Shown: positions 34,032 to 44,988, numbered from the stretch's first letter. The stretch: 64,000 nt of DNA from Berberis thunbergii (GCA_003290165.1 QNQO01000653.1:1-64000), one strand, 5' to 3'. Notes: generated by a model from the letters alone, not told the origin. Numbers and translations: made by a program.

Positions 34032-35765
34032 GTACAATCGAATCTCGATTTTATGATTTCCAAATATAGGGTTTTTGGTTTTTAATTTTTGATGAATCGT
34101 TCTTTTGTAATCGGTTTCGATTGGTTTTTTGTACTAACTTCTGTTCTAATGGGTACTAACTTTTGTAATCGAATGGGTATGATGTTTCGATTGCTATTAA
34201 TAATGGGTGTGATCATTCTATGAATAAATTTATATCAATGGGGTTTGAGTGAACATTTGATACCCTCAACTTGATTTGGGATGCCACCTCAAGAAGTGTT
34301 TTCAAGCAAAGAATGTAGTAGCTAGGTTATCCTTTTCACTTTTTACAGATGACATTCTTAATTAGGTGAGGAAGGAAGAACATATTCTGATTTATTGCTG
34401 AGGGAATTAGAGGTCCAAAGAGCTCCATTGAGGAAATTTTTCGTTACACATGTCAGTAAACGAGTCAGAACTTGTGCTTTGGAATTAATATGGTACTAAA
34501 TGCGAATGCATCATAAATGAATGACATTGATTGTGAATGGATGCTCAACGTTTCCTCGGACGTGGAATGGGTAGTGGAGTTAGAATTTTTGATTTCTATG
34601 TGAAGGGATGATTTGTTTGTTTTGTGTTTGCTATGTTAAATCATCTTTTGCTCGTTTTTATTTACGTGGAGTGGTGGTGTTGTTTAGACGAATGTCAAGG
34701 GCATGTTGACTATTTTTTTTTAACATATATTATGTTATGGATGTAGTTGTAATTATATCTTATGTGATACAATGCAGTTTGACTAGAATATTTATGATAG
34801 CACGATTGCTTATTTTATACGCATTATGTTATCTAAAAAGTGCTGGAGATGCTTACTGTAGGTTGAGATGTCTATTGTGAGTTATTATATTCTATTTAGC
34901 CTAATCATGTTAAGTGTGCGAGTGATAATTGATTGTGTATGTACATTTCATCTCTACATTAAATTTCCGGTAGAATATTCTTGATAGTGTGAAATTCAAA
35001 TATTAAAGATGTTTTTTATATTTGGGTTCATATATGCAATTATTGATTCCTATTGCGAGGTAGTATATTTTGAGTAGGAGATACATGATAGCATGTTGTT
35101 TCTTTTCAGGCGTGTCATTATATCTATAAATGAGTTGTATTTTGGTTATACCTTTTATTTTAATATATGATTGGAAATTGTTGTGCCTTAGTATATGGGT
35201 GATGACAGGATATAAGCCATATCACATTTTTGTGGTGTGTGCTTTTGTTGTCAATGCATTATTCTATGAGAAAAGCTTAGTAGTGTGAAACTGATATCAT
35301 AGACCTTGTGATGTATGTGTTCAATTCTTCGTTTTTATTTTTATTGGAAATAGAATATTATTACATTTCCAGTTGGAGGTTGTGTTTTTTGCTTAGGTTG
35401 TGAAGGACTTGTAGTAGTTGAGTGGGTGTTGTTTCTTATTCTCGTTCCTTATTCCTTAGGCTTAACTTTTTAATTTAGTTTAGTTGTATATGGAATTTCA
35501 CAAAAGTTTCATGTGATATAAAGTGTGGTTTGATCATCTAGATCCTTTGTTTATCTCAATTGTGTTTACAATTCAAGATAGTGTTTGTAGGATGGTCATT
35601 TGTAGGATGGAAATTTTATGTTATGCACTGGTTGCTCTTTACATGATTAAAGCAAACTTTTTCTTTAGGTTTTATTTAGTTATCATTTTTATACATTTAT
35701 CTCTTTTTTATTTTACTTAATTTTTTCGGTTTCACTTTGATATGTAAAAACATGATAGGGATTTA

Positions 35766-36056
35766 ATGGCCCCGTTGGACAAAAACATGATATGGATTTT
35801 AGTTGTGACAAAAGCTGTACCACGTGAATTTTATGTCGTGCCAGAACATGAAGACGAGGCAACAGTCGATGAAATAGATGCATTGCAGCCCCTAGTACTA
35901 GGAGATACATCAATCACTTGTGCACTAAGTGATGATGTGGATCATGTTGTATGGAATAGAGCTGATTTGCCAATGGAAACAATTCCATTGTCAGAAAATA
36001 ACACCAAAAAAAAAAAGGAAAAGAAAATAAGAGAGTTGATGTTTGAAATATGGTAA
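35766..36056 (+). CDS. Possible C-terminal remnant of a CACTA TNPD/TNP2 protein
   Basis: 96-residue open frame, MAPLDKNMIWILVVTKAVPR then EFYVVPEHEDEATVDEID and DHVVWNRADLPMETIP. The pattern W.VV.T..PREFY followed by an acidic linker and VVWNRADLP resembles the C-terminal DUF4216-type segment of TNP2 transposases. The catalytic part of TNP2 is absent upstream. The frame ends in a Lys-rich run and a stop and does not join the TNPA frame when spliced at 36134. Uncertain. Confidence 0.4.
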   Translation: MAPLDKNMIWILVVTKAVPREFYVVPEHEDEATVDEIDALQPLVLGDTSITCALSDDVDHVVWNRADLPMETIPLSENNTKKKKEKKIRELMFEIW

Positions 36057-36135
36057 TTGAATAGTCATCAAATGTTACAATGTATTATTATTATTATGTT
36101 ATGACACTAGCTCACTTTTTGTGCATTTTTCAGGT

Positions 36136-37753
36136 ATGGCGCCAAGACCACCGACAAATGATAGGTCAGAGGAGTCATCCCATAATGTTGAGTCAAATTC
36201 TTCTGGTATTTTTACTCACTCTAAACAATATAAAGCTCCATTTTTCTTATAGAATTGTACTTAAAATTTACAATTTTTAACATTAATAATTTCCTTTACA
36301 TAGGTAGCAACATGAATAGGAAAGCACGTGGACGAGCAATGGGACAGAAGGTAGCAATTCTACCAAAAGGATCAAAACTGAGTCTGGAATTTGACGACAG
36401 ACATCGTGTAATATATCATCAAGAATTGCTACCATTATGTGCGTCTCAACAAGGAATTGTCGTTCGAAACATGCAAATTACATCTATTGCTGCACCATCA
36501 TGGAGAAAACTTGACAAAGATGTAAAGGCCAAAATGCTTGAATCGTTATTGGTACGTATATATCTTATCATTATAATATGTGTGTGTATATACATATATA
36601 TATTGGTCACATATGCTAGATTTGATCAAATGTGCTCTTTTATTCAGGAGAAGTTTGACACAGGGGATGATCCAGAAGTGAAGAAGTTGTTAATGAAGGA
36701 AATGGGGAAAAAATGGAGGGACTATCGATCTGATTTGAAGAAGAACTATTATGATACACATGAGACAGATGAAGAACGACTTCGAAATCGACCACCATTT
36801 GTAAAAGAAGAAGATTGGAAATGGTTGATAAAAGAACCTTGGGGAACGCCAAAGGTTAAGGTATGTACCTAAACCGTAATATCACACTTGATTCTCTACG
36901 TACTAGCCATACCTTAATTCTTGATGATATAGTTTTTCGAATCCGTTTTTAATAAATTCAGGAATTGTGTGATAAAAATAAAGAAAGGCGTGACACACAA
37001 CAAATGCTTCATCATGCAGGCAGAAAATCCTTTGCCATACTTGAGGATGAAGAGGTTAAATACAAAATATTTGAAATTTTCGATTTGAATATCAACTTAG
37101 TAAGAAATATATTTACTCATTTGTGTACGTTTTCTATTGTTGTCAGATGAAAAGGACAGGAGTTCGTCCATCTCGTATTAGGATGTTTGAGCTTGCTTAT
37201 ACAAGCAAAGATGGATCATATTCAGATGTATCCACTCAAAGAAAGGCGGTCAGTATTATTTTCAATTTAAATTGTTGGTATCCATTACCATTTATATTTC
37301 ATATTCACTAACTAAATGTGTCTCTAAATGTAGGAAGAGATTAAAAATCTTATTGTGCAACGAGAGGAGGGATTAAACTCCTTAGATGATGACCACATTT
37401 TTACTCAAGTATTCGGGCCAGACAGACCTGGACGTGTACGTTGTAGGGGACATGGGATCACGCCAACATCTGAAAACGGTATGAGTAGTCGCTTTGGATC
37501 TCAAGCTATAGAAGAAGCAAGGCGAGAGATTGAGATTGCAAGGAAAGAGGTTGCGGAAGCAAAACAAGAGTTGGCAGACTACAAGATAGTGGCAGCACAA
37601 GACAAGATAGTGGCAGCACAAGAGTTGGCAGACTACAAAAAAGTGGCCAGTGATGAAATAAATAAAATGAAGGAGGATATGGCCATGATGATGCAAGCAG
37701 TGAGGAGACTAACTGATCAAAACAATGGATCTGGTGGATCTGAGGCACATTAG
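36136..37753 (+). CDS. TNPA-like protein of the CACTA element (Transposase_24 type), six exons
   Basis: Proposed exons 36136-36205, 36304-36551, 36648-36860, 36962-37054, 37147-37248 and 37334-37753, all bounded by GT...AG. They add up to 1146 bases (381 residues plus stop), and the last five exons are whole-codon lengths, which supports the model. Conserved parts are LPKGSKLSLEFDDRHR, SWRKLDKDVKAKMLESLL, KEMGKKWRDYRSDLKKNYYD, RPPFVKEEDWKWLI, GRKSF and FELAYTSKDGSY, as in plant En/Spm Transposase_24 proteins. The last exon adds a coiled coil with a tandem repeat (QELADYK/QDKIVAAQ). In this family the protein binds subterminal motifs; here these would be the GCCGGCG arrays. No stop or frameshift is seen, so it may still be made. 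Confidence 0.82.
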
Positions 37754-39185
37754 CGGTGAGTTTTTTAAAGTGATAATAAATAAGATGTGTTTTGTATGCC
37801 ATCAGTGATAATAGTTGTTTCCTTATTTGATCATTGTCCACAGGTTTGAAGTGGCTGCCGATGTGCTATACTTGGATGTATATATATCTGAATGTGGTAT
37901 ATGTTATTTGGATCAGTCTTGTTGTTATAGAAGAATGTAGTATATATTCTTTGTAACCGTTTTACCTATAAATATATGAAAGGGTTATGTTCATTGCGTT
38001 GATATTTTATTGTTATATTTTTCTTACATGCTGGTTAAGAAGTCATATGCTTCAATTGTAAGTATGATCAGTAGACATTTAATATTTCCTGTTGGCACTA
38101 CCACTACTCCTGCACCTGAAGCACCTGCTCCTAGTAATAACAATGCTACTGAGAGCTCCCATCTAGAAGAAGGTAGTTTTCTTTTCATATCACCTTTATA
38201 TGTGTATGCTAATTGGTAATTAAAGTATTGTTGTAAATGTCATTTTAACCGAAGTTGTAATCTTTGTATACAGATGAAGAAGGTAGCATTTCTCTATGAG
38301 TGGTTGTGGTGGTACACATTCAATCAGCTAAGTTCTGTCTGAAATCTCTTTTAGGCATTTTTTGTTTTGTTTTGTCTTGTTTTTTCTTTTTAAGTTCTTT
38401 TTACTGAATCGGTAAGTCTGTAATACGGCTTTCTTTTTCTATCAAATCAAAACTACAACATTGTGTTATACTCATCTAATTGCAATATTGTTTTATATAA
38501 GAAGTTGGTTAAGTACTATATTTTACTGGTATAAAAATAGCATACTGTAGTTTCTGGGTGAATATTCTCACATGCATATCTCTTGAAATTTTTTGTTTCT
38601 TAGTATGACTTGAAGAGTTGAGACATGTCTTAAATAAGGTATCAACATTTGAGATTTTTGTTGGTGTTTTTTTTGCATGCAAATGAGATTGATCCAGTAT
38701 GCAATTCGACCCTAATGTGTCTATTTCCTTAACATTTGGATGTTGATCATTTTTAGAGAAGGTTGTACAAGCAGAGTGGAGGAGGTGAACATTTTGCAAA
38801 GAGACGTCTGGAAGGTAATTCTAGCTAATTTTCTGCAGTCTTCTCGTTGTGTTTCGGTGTAAATTTCTGTTGTGAAATCTGAAACCTGATCAGTGTTCAT
38901 TCTAGTTGCAGAAAAAAGATAATCAGTTAATTGAAAATAATTGTATTAGATGTTTTGGAGCTCAAAGAATCCAAAATGGTAAGATAATCAGTTTATTTAA
39001 GTTCCATGAGTTGCGAAAGTCGAGTTATTCCGAAACGTTTATCAGAATCCAAAATGGTAGGATAGACGAGAAAGACAAGTCTAGTTGGAAACATATGATC
39101 CACTGTAAAGTCTTGTGCTATGCTAATTTTCCTAGTACCAAGTTTTGCTTGCTTATATATAATATGTACTGTTTTCAATGAGCAG
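37754..39185 (+). other. Exon-like pieces of unknown origin inside the CACTA element
   Basis: After the TNPA stop there is a possible 3' exon from 37844. At about 38093-38175 an open piece reads TPAPEAPAPSNNNATESSHL and may splice to DEEGSISL at 38275. At about 38758-38813, after TTTTTAG, a piece reads RRLYKQSGGGEHFAKRRLE before a GT. I do not recognise the parent genes. The last piece could be an upstream exon of the Apple/PAN-like gene that follows. Confidence 0.35.
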
Positions 39186-39841
39186 AAGCATTGGAGATCT
39201 GGCGCACTAAAAAACTAAAAGAATCTGACCAGATGGAACATGGAAATGCAACCTTAAACATCCCCAAAAATGAAACACGTATACTCTCCTTCCACTTGAA
39301 TGGATATACTTTCATATTGTTGCTTTTTTTTAGTATAAAAAACACCGTCTTCTTAATAACTTATACTAATAGTGCTTATTTCCAGAGATGCTGAAAAGAG
39401 CATTAGAGTTCGACAAGCCTGAAGGCGAAGACTATCAGGGTAACATATTTTCTTCAATTGGTTTCATGCGAAATATTTCTTGAATTTTATCTGTATATGT
39501 TTAACTCATTTAACAACCTCCTTAAAATTATATAGTAGAATGTCCCGTAAAATTTTACTGAAGTGCTTTTTTCAGATGAGGAAGACATTATTCCTGGCCA
39601 GCCACTTCCACCAGAATGCCATGCTGAGGTGCATACTGATTATAGTGGTGCTGCTGTCAGATGGGGGCTCACTCACCATAAAGAAACTGCAGCTGACTGT
39701 TGTCAGGCTTGCTTGGACCAGGCTAAAAATGCAAAATATGGTGAAAAGAAATGCAATATATGGGTTTATTGCCCATCGAAAACTGGCTGCTATTCTCCTG
39801 ACATTTATGAACACAAACATCAGGAATGTTGGTTGAAGCAG
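39186..39841 (+). pseudogene. Captured exons of an Apple/PAN-like plant gene
   Basis: Three exons with correct phases. Exon 39186-39278 reads ALEIWRTKKLKESDQ; exon 39386-39439 reads MLKRALEFDKPEGEDYQ; exon 39576-39841 reads PGQPLPPECHAEVHTDYSG, AVRWGLTHHKETAADCCQAC and CNIWVYCPSKTGCYSP. The cysteine-rich last exon has the CC.AC...C..W.YC spacing of Apple/PAN-type domains found in a conserved plant protein of unknown role. Frames are intact across the splice sites, yet both ends of the gene are missing. Introns are kept, so DNA-level capture is indicated. Confidence 0.65.
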
Positions 39842-40284
39842 GTAATGCTTAGTTTTTGTAGGTTTACTTACTAATTCTTACCAAAGTTTAGTTTCTTAAA
39901 ATGTTGATAATGATTTTCTTCCCCAAGTCATTAGGTTTATTAGTTTAAAGGAAACTGGTTCATAATATATGGTTCATAACTTACTATCACCCTGGAGTTG
40001 CTGTTTATGTCAGTTCTTTGTTTGTCCTAAAGAAGAAACCGATGCTTGTGTGAAAAACTGAATGTGAAGAATATGCAAGCCTTATGACCCTTGATATATC
40101 TATTCATGAAACATGCCAGTTGTAGATGTTGTTAAACTGTATACATTGATTTTTTAGCAATGATATATATAGTTCACTTAAAAATCAAGAAATGTCCGAC
40201 TTAACTCATGCGAAATACATACTATTCTTGTATGTTTTCTGTGTGTCAGATTTTTTGCCTGTGAAATCAAGTTATGGCTGTTTG

Positions 40285-40735
40285 ATATCCTCTGCGACAA
40301 ATCCCGAATGAACACCGGACTGCCCAAATCAACCGGCATACACACGCTCCAACCGCATGTCGCCGCATCTCAGCATGTCAACGCTGCGACAGACAGCAGC
40401 AATGCGTCCCAGCATCAGCAAAACTTGCAACAACAGCAATGCAGCGCAGCAGCAGCAGCATCAACGCAGCGCAGCAACAGCAGCATCAGCAACAGCAACA
40501 ACAACGCATCGCAACAGCAGCAACATCAACGCAGCGCAGCAACAGCAGAATCAGCAACACCAACGCAGTGCAGCAAAAGGATACGCTCTGTTTTGCGAGA
40601 GCCCATCCAGTTCTGTTCCACAAATTCCCCCAGGTTAAACCATGACACTCTGTTGCAAAACAGAGTGCTCTGCCTATGCACAGCATCTGCCCCTGACCGC
40701 AAAAAACAGTCCGCAAACAGGTTAGTTGATTCCTC
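40285..40735 (+). repeat. CAG-rich dispersed repeat, copy 2, inside the CACTA element
   Basis: Homologous to the inverted copy at 23576-23960. The core (40377-40575) is a string of CAACAGCAGCATCAACGCAG-like units. It is followed by ACTCTGTTGCAAAACAGAGT, itself a near-palindrome, at about 40649-40668. Q/S/N-rich open frames in all three plus-strand frames reflect the triplet repeat. Confidence 0.65.
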
Positions 40736-40846
40736 TTGTTAAAAACAAAACCATGTCATCTTTTGGTCATTATAGGCTTATAACTCAGTGATTCCAACTT
40801 ACTTTTGTTGGCCATTTGTCATAGCTGAAAATAATCGCAAATAAAT

Positions 40847-41092
40847 ATGGAGAACACTGTGGAGGTTGGCCTTCTTGGATCAAAAGAAGAAGAGGCACAG
40901 AGCTTGAAACTAAGAGTATGGATAGAATCAAAGAAATTTTGGGGAGTTGCATTTCCTGCTATTATCTCAAGACTGTCGTCAACAGCAATCACCCTGGTAA
41001 CACAGTCATTTATGGGACACATTGGTACATCAGAACTTGCGGCATATGCACTCATCCAAATCATCCTTGTACAATTTGTAAACGGCATAATA
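40847..41092 (+). pseudogene. Captured first exon of a MATE (DETOXIFICATION) transporter
   Basis: Begins with ATG and reads ESKKFWGVAFPAIISRLSST, AITLVTQSFMGHIGTSELAA and YALIQIILVQFVNGIIV, then a GTAAGC donor. This is the N-terminal region and first two transmembrane segments of plant DTX/MATE efflux carriers. No later MATE exon follows before the CACTA end, so it is a 5' fragment. Confidence 0.75.
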
Positions 41093-42920
41093 GTAAGCCC
41101 TATTGTCCTATCTCGTTTTCTTAATGCTTAGAGTTAAAATGGTCTCTGATATTCTAACCATTATCAACTTATATATAACTTACCTCACACGGATCTTTAT
41201 TTTTGCATGATTCTGACCGTTAATCTGTTGCATGCTTTCCATGTCAATAATAAGATCATTGTTAATCTGATATATGTAACTTTCTAATCTTCCAAAATAT
41301 TAGAAAGTTACACTAAACCGGTTTGGTCTTCTGCGAGTGTTTAAAGACTTCACTTACAATTACTATACCTCATGGCAAAGGTGAACCGAATGAGTGGAGG
41401 AGGAATGGCAAGAGGAGCTCCGATGTCGCTCTTGCTGATTCACAGAAATCCAATCAAGATTTTGTCACTTGACTAAACATCTTCATCGATGATGAATTGT
41501 AGTTTGATATCTAATCATTTTGCGCAACATATGAATTTTATTAGTTCTCCTATATTGAATTGCTAGTTTGGAACACCTTACTGTGTATGCTTTTAGTATC
41601 ACTTCTAACAAATTCCTTTTGCTACTTCTATGTTAGGTCCGGGAAATGCTATTCTATTGAATCTTGGCACATTACGTGCAATTGCCATGCCATAACGTGT
41701 ATTCATATTTGACTATAACCGGTAATCTCTGATTTCTAGCTGATAGTGTGGGTTTTGGGTTTTGACCATGTGTTTGTCTTCATACTCTAAATGAAATATT
41801 TCATTGGAACTGTTTTTGAACATCTGCAGTAAAGGAGGAAAGGCTTTCTTAGATCATCTGTTACCTCGCTTAAATCCAAAGAACATGAATGGAGCACCAT
41901 CAATGCCATTCGAGCTTGAGGTAACACTGTTTATATCTTTATATATCTAAATAGATAAAATTAAACAACCGTTCAGGCAATGTTTTGGCATTGCATATGG
42001 CTCCACAATGGGATTTATTTTTTCCTTCCATGGTGAAAAAAGATCTATTGGATTCAGAATGAAAAGTCAACTGTGAATTTTCTAGCATTACCATAATAAC
42101 ATCATTCTAGGGTTGCTCATACGTACAATTCTATTGGCTCCATCCGCGTTTTGTTTTTACCATTTTTCAAATTTCATAGCTGTTGATAATGATCCAAATG
42201 AACTTTTTCACTGCATTTGGTGAAGATGGAATGCTTTTAGAAGCATGCTTTTATAATATAGTTTTTAGACAAATTTATATCAGTTTACTGGCTGAGCCCA
42301 GACACATCCTTGTACAAACTTTATCTTGTTGATAATTGTGTATTTCCAAAGTATAGGGGAGATGGAAACACTGGACGCATTTGTGGCAATAATATTTTTC
42401 TTCTGTTTTATTGTCTGAGTCTTTAGCAAGCTGAATGCACTTCCAATATTGGAAGTAACAGTGATTATGAATGTTTGAAGAGTGACAAAAAGAAAGCATT
42501 TTTTTATGCTGTGTCAAGCAAAAGTAACTATGTAGGTACATTTCCATGTCACACTCAGAGTTTCGTTGGGTCACTGGCTGTTGTTGAGTAACTTAGTTTA
42601 TTGAGTCCAAACTTTTCTGCAACGGCAAAAGATATGATCAAGGTAAATATGATGACGCTAATAACTAGTACACAGTGGCACAGTGCACTGCTACTATTTC
42701 TGATCATCCTTGTTGATATGAATTGTGCTACCGCTTATGGGTACATTTTATATCAATTTTTCTCAGGAAGGTTTCCACACATTTCGTGGAGGATTTTGGA
42801 ACTACTTCAGCATGGGTAAGTGCTTTTTCTGTGCTCTAGTATTTATTCATTGTTTTTAAATGATTGATAATAAGATCTTACAGGCTCTGTGTGATCATTG
42901 CATCATGAACCATATTGTAG
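41093..42920 (+). other. Exon-like fragments of unidentified genes inside the CACTA element
   Basis: At about 41831-41921, after CATCTGCAG, an open piece reads GGKAFLDHLLPRLNPKNMNG, then APSMPFELE before GTAAC. At about 42600-42640 LSPNFSATAKDMIK ends at a GTAAAT donor and continues from about 42768 as GFHTFRGGFWNYFSMG before GTAAG. Splice-like borders suggest captured exons; the parent genes were not recognised. Confidence 0.4.
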
Positions 42921-42983
42921 CAACAATTTCAATCATTAATGGAAACTCTGAGCACGACAGAGCCGCATTACATCAGATGTTGC
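42921..42983 (+). pseudogene. Captured myosin motor-domain exon fragment
   Basis: After an ATTGTAG acceptor the frame reads FQSLMETLSTTEPHYIRC. This is the highly conserved LM.TL..TEPHYIRC.KPN segment of myosin motor domains (plant class XI/VIII). The expected KPN is replaced by a stop, so the match ends abruptly. Confidence 0.65.
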
Positions 42984-43348
42984 TAGAGTAGCACCGTCTG
43001 GCAAGGCGTATTCTTATCCTGGAAAAATGTTAGATGATGATGCTGTGCCTGCAAACACTTCTTCTGGTAGGTAAGGGTACTGTAATGAACATTTTTGAGT
43101 TCTTTTCCTTGACCATTTTATAAGGTTAACGCATCAAATATGAACTAATGGTAGGGTTGAGTTAACTTTTATTCTGAGTTTAGTTAGATTTTTCCTTTTT
43201 GCAGTATCCTGAAGAGTGATCACCAAAGCAACGTGGACTATGCTTGGAATGAAGTAAGAGGAAAACTTTTCGGTGCACTTGATGTTGTTCAACATGACAA
43301 AAGTTTAAGACATAGAATGGATGAATATGAACAATACAAGGATGTATA
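42984..43348 (+). other. Last exon-like pieces before the right subterminal array
   Basis: In a shifted frame the text continues as SDVARVAPSGKAYSYPGKM and DDDAVPANTSSG to a GTAGG donor at 43073. From 43205, after TTTGCAG, it reads ILKSDHQSNVDYAWNEVRGK, LFGALDVVQHDKSLRHRMDE and YEQYKDV, then a stop. The gene of origin is unknown. Fusion of this frame to the myosin exon would need a frameshift. Confidence 0.35.
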
Positions 43349-43547
43349 AGGATGCACTGCCTATATATGTTACAGGTCTTAATATATGGTTGTTACAGTA
43401 CTGTAGAAAATTATAGTGTGCTTTAAGTTTATTTGTTACTGAAGGAGATTTTAGTAGATGATATCAAATTACAAAATTTACAGTCTATTTTTTCCGTCCC
43501 AATGACAGGTTTTTATTTTTATTTTTATTGATTTTTTTTCCCGTATG

Positions 43548-43940
43548 TTAACATAACCGGCGCTTCCAAAGCGCCATTAAAATGTAGGTTTTTTACAGAT
43601 TTGTTAAGACAACCGGCGCTTTAAAAGCGTCGCAAAAAATATTGTAAAATATTATTTTTACATAACCGGCACTTTTAAACCGCCACTAAAAGCTATAAAT
43701 ACGGCGTTTCCAGCCAAAAGGGAATGTAATATCAATTTAATTAGCGGCGCTAATATAATCTTTTGCGGCGCTTTTAAAGCGCCACAAATAATCACTTTTA
43801 ACCGGCGCTTTTCAATAAGCGTCGTTAAGCTTTTGGCGACACGTACCTTTGCCGGCGCTTGTCAAAATGCCGTTAATGCTCTAAACCGGCATATGTTTAG
43901 CTTTACCGGCGCTTTGGGAAACGCCGCTTAAGACAAATTT
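43548..43940. repeat. Right subterminal repeat array of the CACTA element
   Basis: About ten copies of ACCGGCGCTT with complements AAGCGCC/AAGCGTCG, in both orientations, up to the terminal GTAGTG. It is shorter and more degenerate than the left array. Confidence 0.85.
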
Positions 43941-43949
43941 GTTGTAGTG

Positions 43950-44013
43950 GGACTTGAATCTGGGTCTCTCGGGTGAGAGCCGATAGTATACTAACCAACT
44001 AGACTACAATGGA
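43950..44013 (-). pseudogene. 5' two-thirds of tRNA-Glu(CTC), split by the CACTA element
   Basis: The minus strand reads TCCATTGTAGTCTAGTTGG, then CGGCTCTCACCCGAGAG and ends in GATTCAAGTCC at the CACTA border. The anticodon is CTC. Compared with a normal plant tRNA-Glu the region after the D-loop has two extra bases (GTATACTATCGG), and T-stem pairs are weakened. The missing 3' end is at 31425-31438. The gene may have been decaying even before insertion. Confidence 0.78.
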
Positions 44014-44423
44014 CAATGCTTTAAAATATAAATCTAATTTAAAGAAGAATGATAAATGTAAATCAAGCATAAATATTCATTCCAACCACAGTTTAAGAAA
44101 AAAAAAAAAAGTCACCAAAGTCTACTTCTAATAAGAATCGAAGGAAACCAAAAAAATGCAAAATTTTGGAGCAAATATTAATTGTCAAAAGATAAAGAAG
44201 AATGGAGAGCAGTATAATCACCTCTGGCTCTGGTACGTTTCTTACACTAAATTATAAAAGTTGCAAAATTTGAAAAAAAAAAAAAAAACCAGCAAAATCT
44301 ATCTGAAAGGATGAAACGAAACCAAAAAAATAGAAGCGTACAACTTGGTACATTTGGCAAAAAGTGAAAGAATGAAACTTGCTCATATAAAAGAAGCTAC
44401 GAAACCTTGCATTAGATGAATCA
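44014..44423. other. AT-rich spacer
   Basis: Poly-A runs at about 44098-44110 and 44274-44288; no gene recognised. It may contain the 3' untranslated region of the peptide gene that ends at 44424. Confidence 0.4.
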
Positions 44424-44837
44424 CTAGTGACCTTGTCCTCCTTTACTTGGCCCAGAATATGCAGGATTTACAGCACGGAGATGTCTGATTGATGGATAAA
44501 AATGTAGAGGTCTTAAGGCATCTACTTGCATGTAATTGATCTGAATGAAGATAATCAGAGTGATGAATGATATTGAATATTGGCAAATATTAGGTACCAA
44601 GACTTCATATTGATTCTTCTTGTTCAATTCTGTTGTGCTGCGTTGTGTTGTATGAAAATGATCCTGGGGTGGTAGAATATGTTGGCAAATGTGATTGTTA
44701 TATAGTGCATGGGATAGGAGAGATTGGCGCGTTTGACTTGGTTTGTGCGAAGAAGCAAGTCGATGGGGAGGGCATGGAAAGGTTTCTAAATTTGTTTTCA
44801 TGTACGTATAGATTTCAAAGGAGACCTTTTGATGCAT
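44424..44837 (-). CDS. PIP/PIPL-like secreted peptide precursor (start uncertain)
   Basis: The frame ends in NPAYSGPSKGGQGH and stop. SGPSxxGxGH at the very C-terminus is the signature of the PAMP-induced peptide (PIP/PIPL) family, whose short C-terminal peptides are released outside the cell and sensed by receptor kinases. A hydrophobic stretch ISFITLIIFIQINYMQVDA followed by LRPL, about 30 residues before the motif, looks like a signal peptide and cleavage site. The long N-terminal part (44837 to about 44620) lacks family character. A nearer ATG at about 44613 (MKSWYLIFAN) is in another frame, so the true start may need an intron or the gene may carry a frameshift. Confidence 0.55.
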   Translation of the reverse strand: MHQKVSFEIYTYMKTNLETFPCPPHRLASSHKPSQTRQSLLSHALYNNHICQHILPPQDHFHTTQRSTTELNKKNQYEVLVPNICQYSISFITLIIFIQINYMQVDALRPLHFYPSIRHLRAVNPAYSGPSKGGQGH

Positions 44838-44988
44838 GGGTCACACATGCAGTTTGACAATCTACAAAGAGATGGAGTCAATTTGTCAGGTCGAGCATTC
44901 ACAGGAGGAGCTAGTTGGTATTGTTGAATTATTTGCAGTCTAGTACAGTGGCCATGGTGATTATTCTGGTATCAAAAATCTAGAAATG

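Larger units (their letters stand above)
31439..43949 (+). mobile_element. CACTA (En/Spm) element, 12.5 kb, with TNPA-like gene and captured host exons
   Basis: Termini: left CACTACAAAAAATG; the right end read inward is CACTACAACAAATTTG. Target duplication GGA at 31436-31438 and 43950-43952. Both ends carry dense subterminal motifs of the GCCGGCGTTT...AAGCGCCGGTA type (31450-32032, continuing at 33277-33790 beyond a nested hAT, and 43548-43940). Such motifs are the TNPA-binding sites of this superfamily. Inside are a TNPA-like gene (36136-37753), only a possible C-terminal scrap of the TNPD/TNP2 transposase (35766-36055), and several captured gene fragments (38075-43348). With no catalytic domain seen, it is non-autonomous. 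Confidence 0.9.

Noticed and set aside
33824..34063. Minus-strand Arg/Glu-rich open frame in the CACTA leader
   Set aside because: Shadow of the CT-rich 5' leader of the plus-strand transposon gene.
40308..40742. Gln/Ser-rich open frames in three registers
   Set aside because: Low-complexity CAG-repeat translation inside a dispersed repeat.
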